From: Desulfobacter sp.
GTDB lineage: Bacteria > Desulfobacterota > Desulfobacteria > Desulfobacterales > Desulfobacteraceae
DNA: 64,000 bases
Reading direction: 5' to 3'
NCBI GenBank assembly: GCA_028768545.1
Contig: CP054838.1
Span: 4,089,001 to 4,153,000, forward strand
This document shows, piece by piece, positions 63,900 to 64,000 of the stretch. Every line of letters starts with the position of its first letter. The stretch's first letter is position 1. Under the pieces are notes generated by a model. That model ran no database searches and had not been told where the DNA came from. It saw nothing but the letters and a program-made list of their open reading frames with translations. The translations under genes were made by a program, and so were the position numbers.

Positions 63900-64000
63900 C
63901 CCAAAGGGCAAGGTAACCCTCATCGGAGCAGGGCCGGGTGATCCCGGACTGCTCACCATCAAAGCCAAAGAATGTATTGAAACAGCCGACGTGGTGGTCT
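63892..64000 (+). CDS. cobA: Uroporphyrinogen-III C-methyltransferase, 5' end only
   Basis: The first 36 residues ([29 protein letters not shown]) match the SAM-binding P-loop opening of CobA/SUMT, which methylates uroporphyrinogen III to precorrin-2 for sirohaem and B12. The gene runs off the window. In related bacteria this is often a CobA-HemD fusion next to hemC; only the CobA start is seen here. Overlap with hemC indicates coupling. Confidence 0.9.
   Translation, partial: MNNPKGKVTLIGAGPGDPGLLTIKAKECIETADVVV

Overview
The window reads as a chromosomal segment of a strictly anaerobic, sulfate-reducing Desulfobacterota bacterium of the Desulfobacteraceae/Desulfobacterales type (Desulfobacula, Desulfobacter, Desulfotignum and relatives). 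This is inferred from gene content: a heterodisulfide-reductase/MvhD-type Fe-S protein, electron-transfer flavoprotein with a membrane Fe-S quinone oxidoreductase, FAD-dependent ThyX, selenocysteine biosynthesis (SelA) together with a selenoprotein, many c-di-GMP and two-component genes, and a VPLPA-CTERM-like sorting tail. No rRNA, tRNA or CRISPR array was seen.

Layout. 1-2.6 kb: end of an HdrA/MvhD-like protein, LarA-like racemase, thyX. 2.7-7.3 kb: HD-GYP protein, a coiled-coil lipoprotein behind a G11 tract, and a three-gene polar amino-acid ABC transporter. 7.6-10.5 kb: NYN/OST-HTH protein, then a divergent pair made of a small AhpD-like selenoprotein (in-frame UGA followed by a SECIS-like hairpin) and a LysR-type regulator that carries an in-frame UGA at a position where the family usually has Cys, plus a 4-bp duplication. 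10.9-17.2 kb: etfBA and a membrane Fe-S oxidoreductase, a TetR regulator and a class II aldolase, with three matching palindromic operators. 17.2-18.6 kb: flagellar regulatory genes behind sigma-28 and sigma-54 promoter sequences. 18.6-25.6 kb: mazG, cvpA, phoH, the 7TM-HD gene, ybeY, pdxJ and a response regulator/PAS gene containing a hexanucleotide repeat. 25.6-34 kb: HAD phosphatase, CheY-like protein, pilin relic, broken M55 peptidase, ribosomal S1-like protein, uvrC, uvrB. 34-36.3 kb: a CoA-binding protein, an IS256-family element and a truncated surface-protein relic. 36.7-46.6 kb: acyl-CoA ligase, diaminopropionate ammonia-lyase, a broken RstBA-like two-component pair, glnS, cysS, ispF and a broken ion channel. 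46.8-52.5 kb: tag, a DUF2804 gene, nnr, tsaE, lysC, pyrF. 53-64 kb: response regulator, diguanylate cyclase, ilvN, an EF-hand protein, a CheD-HDOD fusion, selA, a TPR protein, gmhA, a deoxyhypusine-synthase-like protein, a YqaE/Pmp3 peptide, an FmdB zinc ribbon, hemC and the start of cobA.

Two themes stand out. First, selenium: selA lies in the same window as a selenoprotein gene, and the divergent LysR gene has its own UGA about where OxyR has its peroxidatic Cys, followed by a hairpin with a GGUC apical loop. That makes a selenocysteine-based redox switch a testable idea, though the same gene also carries a frameshift, so decay is the main alternative. Second, an unusual number of sensory and regulatory genes are interrupted or altered at short repeats (CTGG duplication, 7-bp duplication, GCCATT/GCCGTT array, G10 inside a GGDEF active site, A8 in a flagellar gene, G11 upstream of a lipoprotein) or by single stop codons. 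This could be repeat-mediated switching, ongoing decay of signalling genes, or partly assembly error; the sequence alone cannot separate these.
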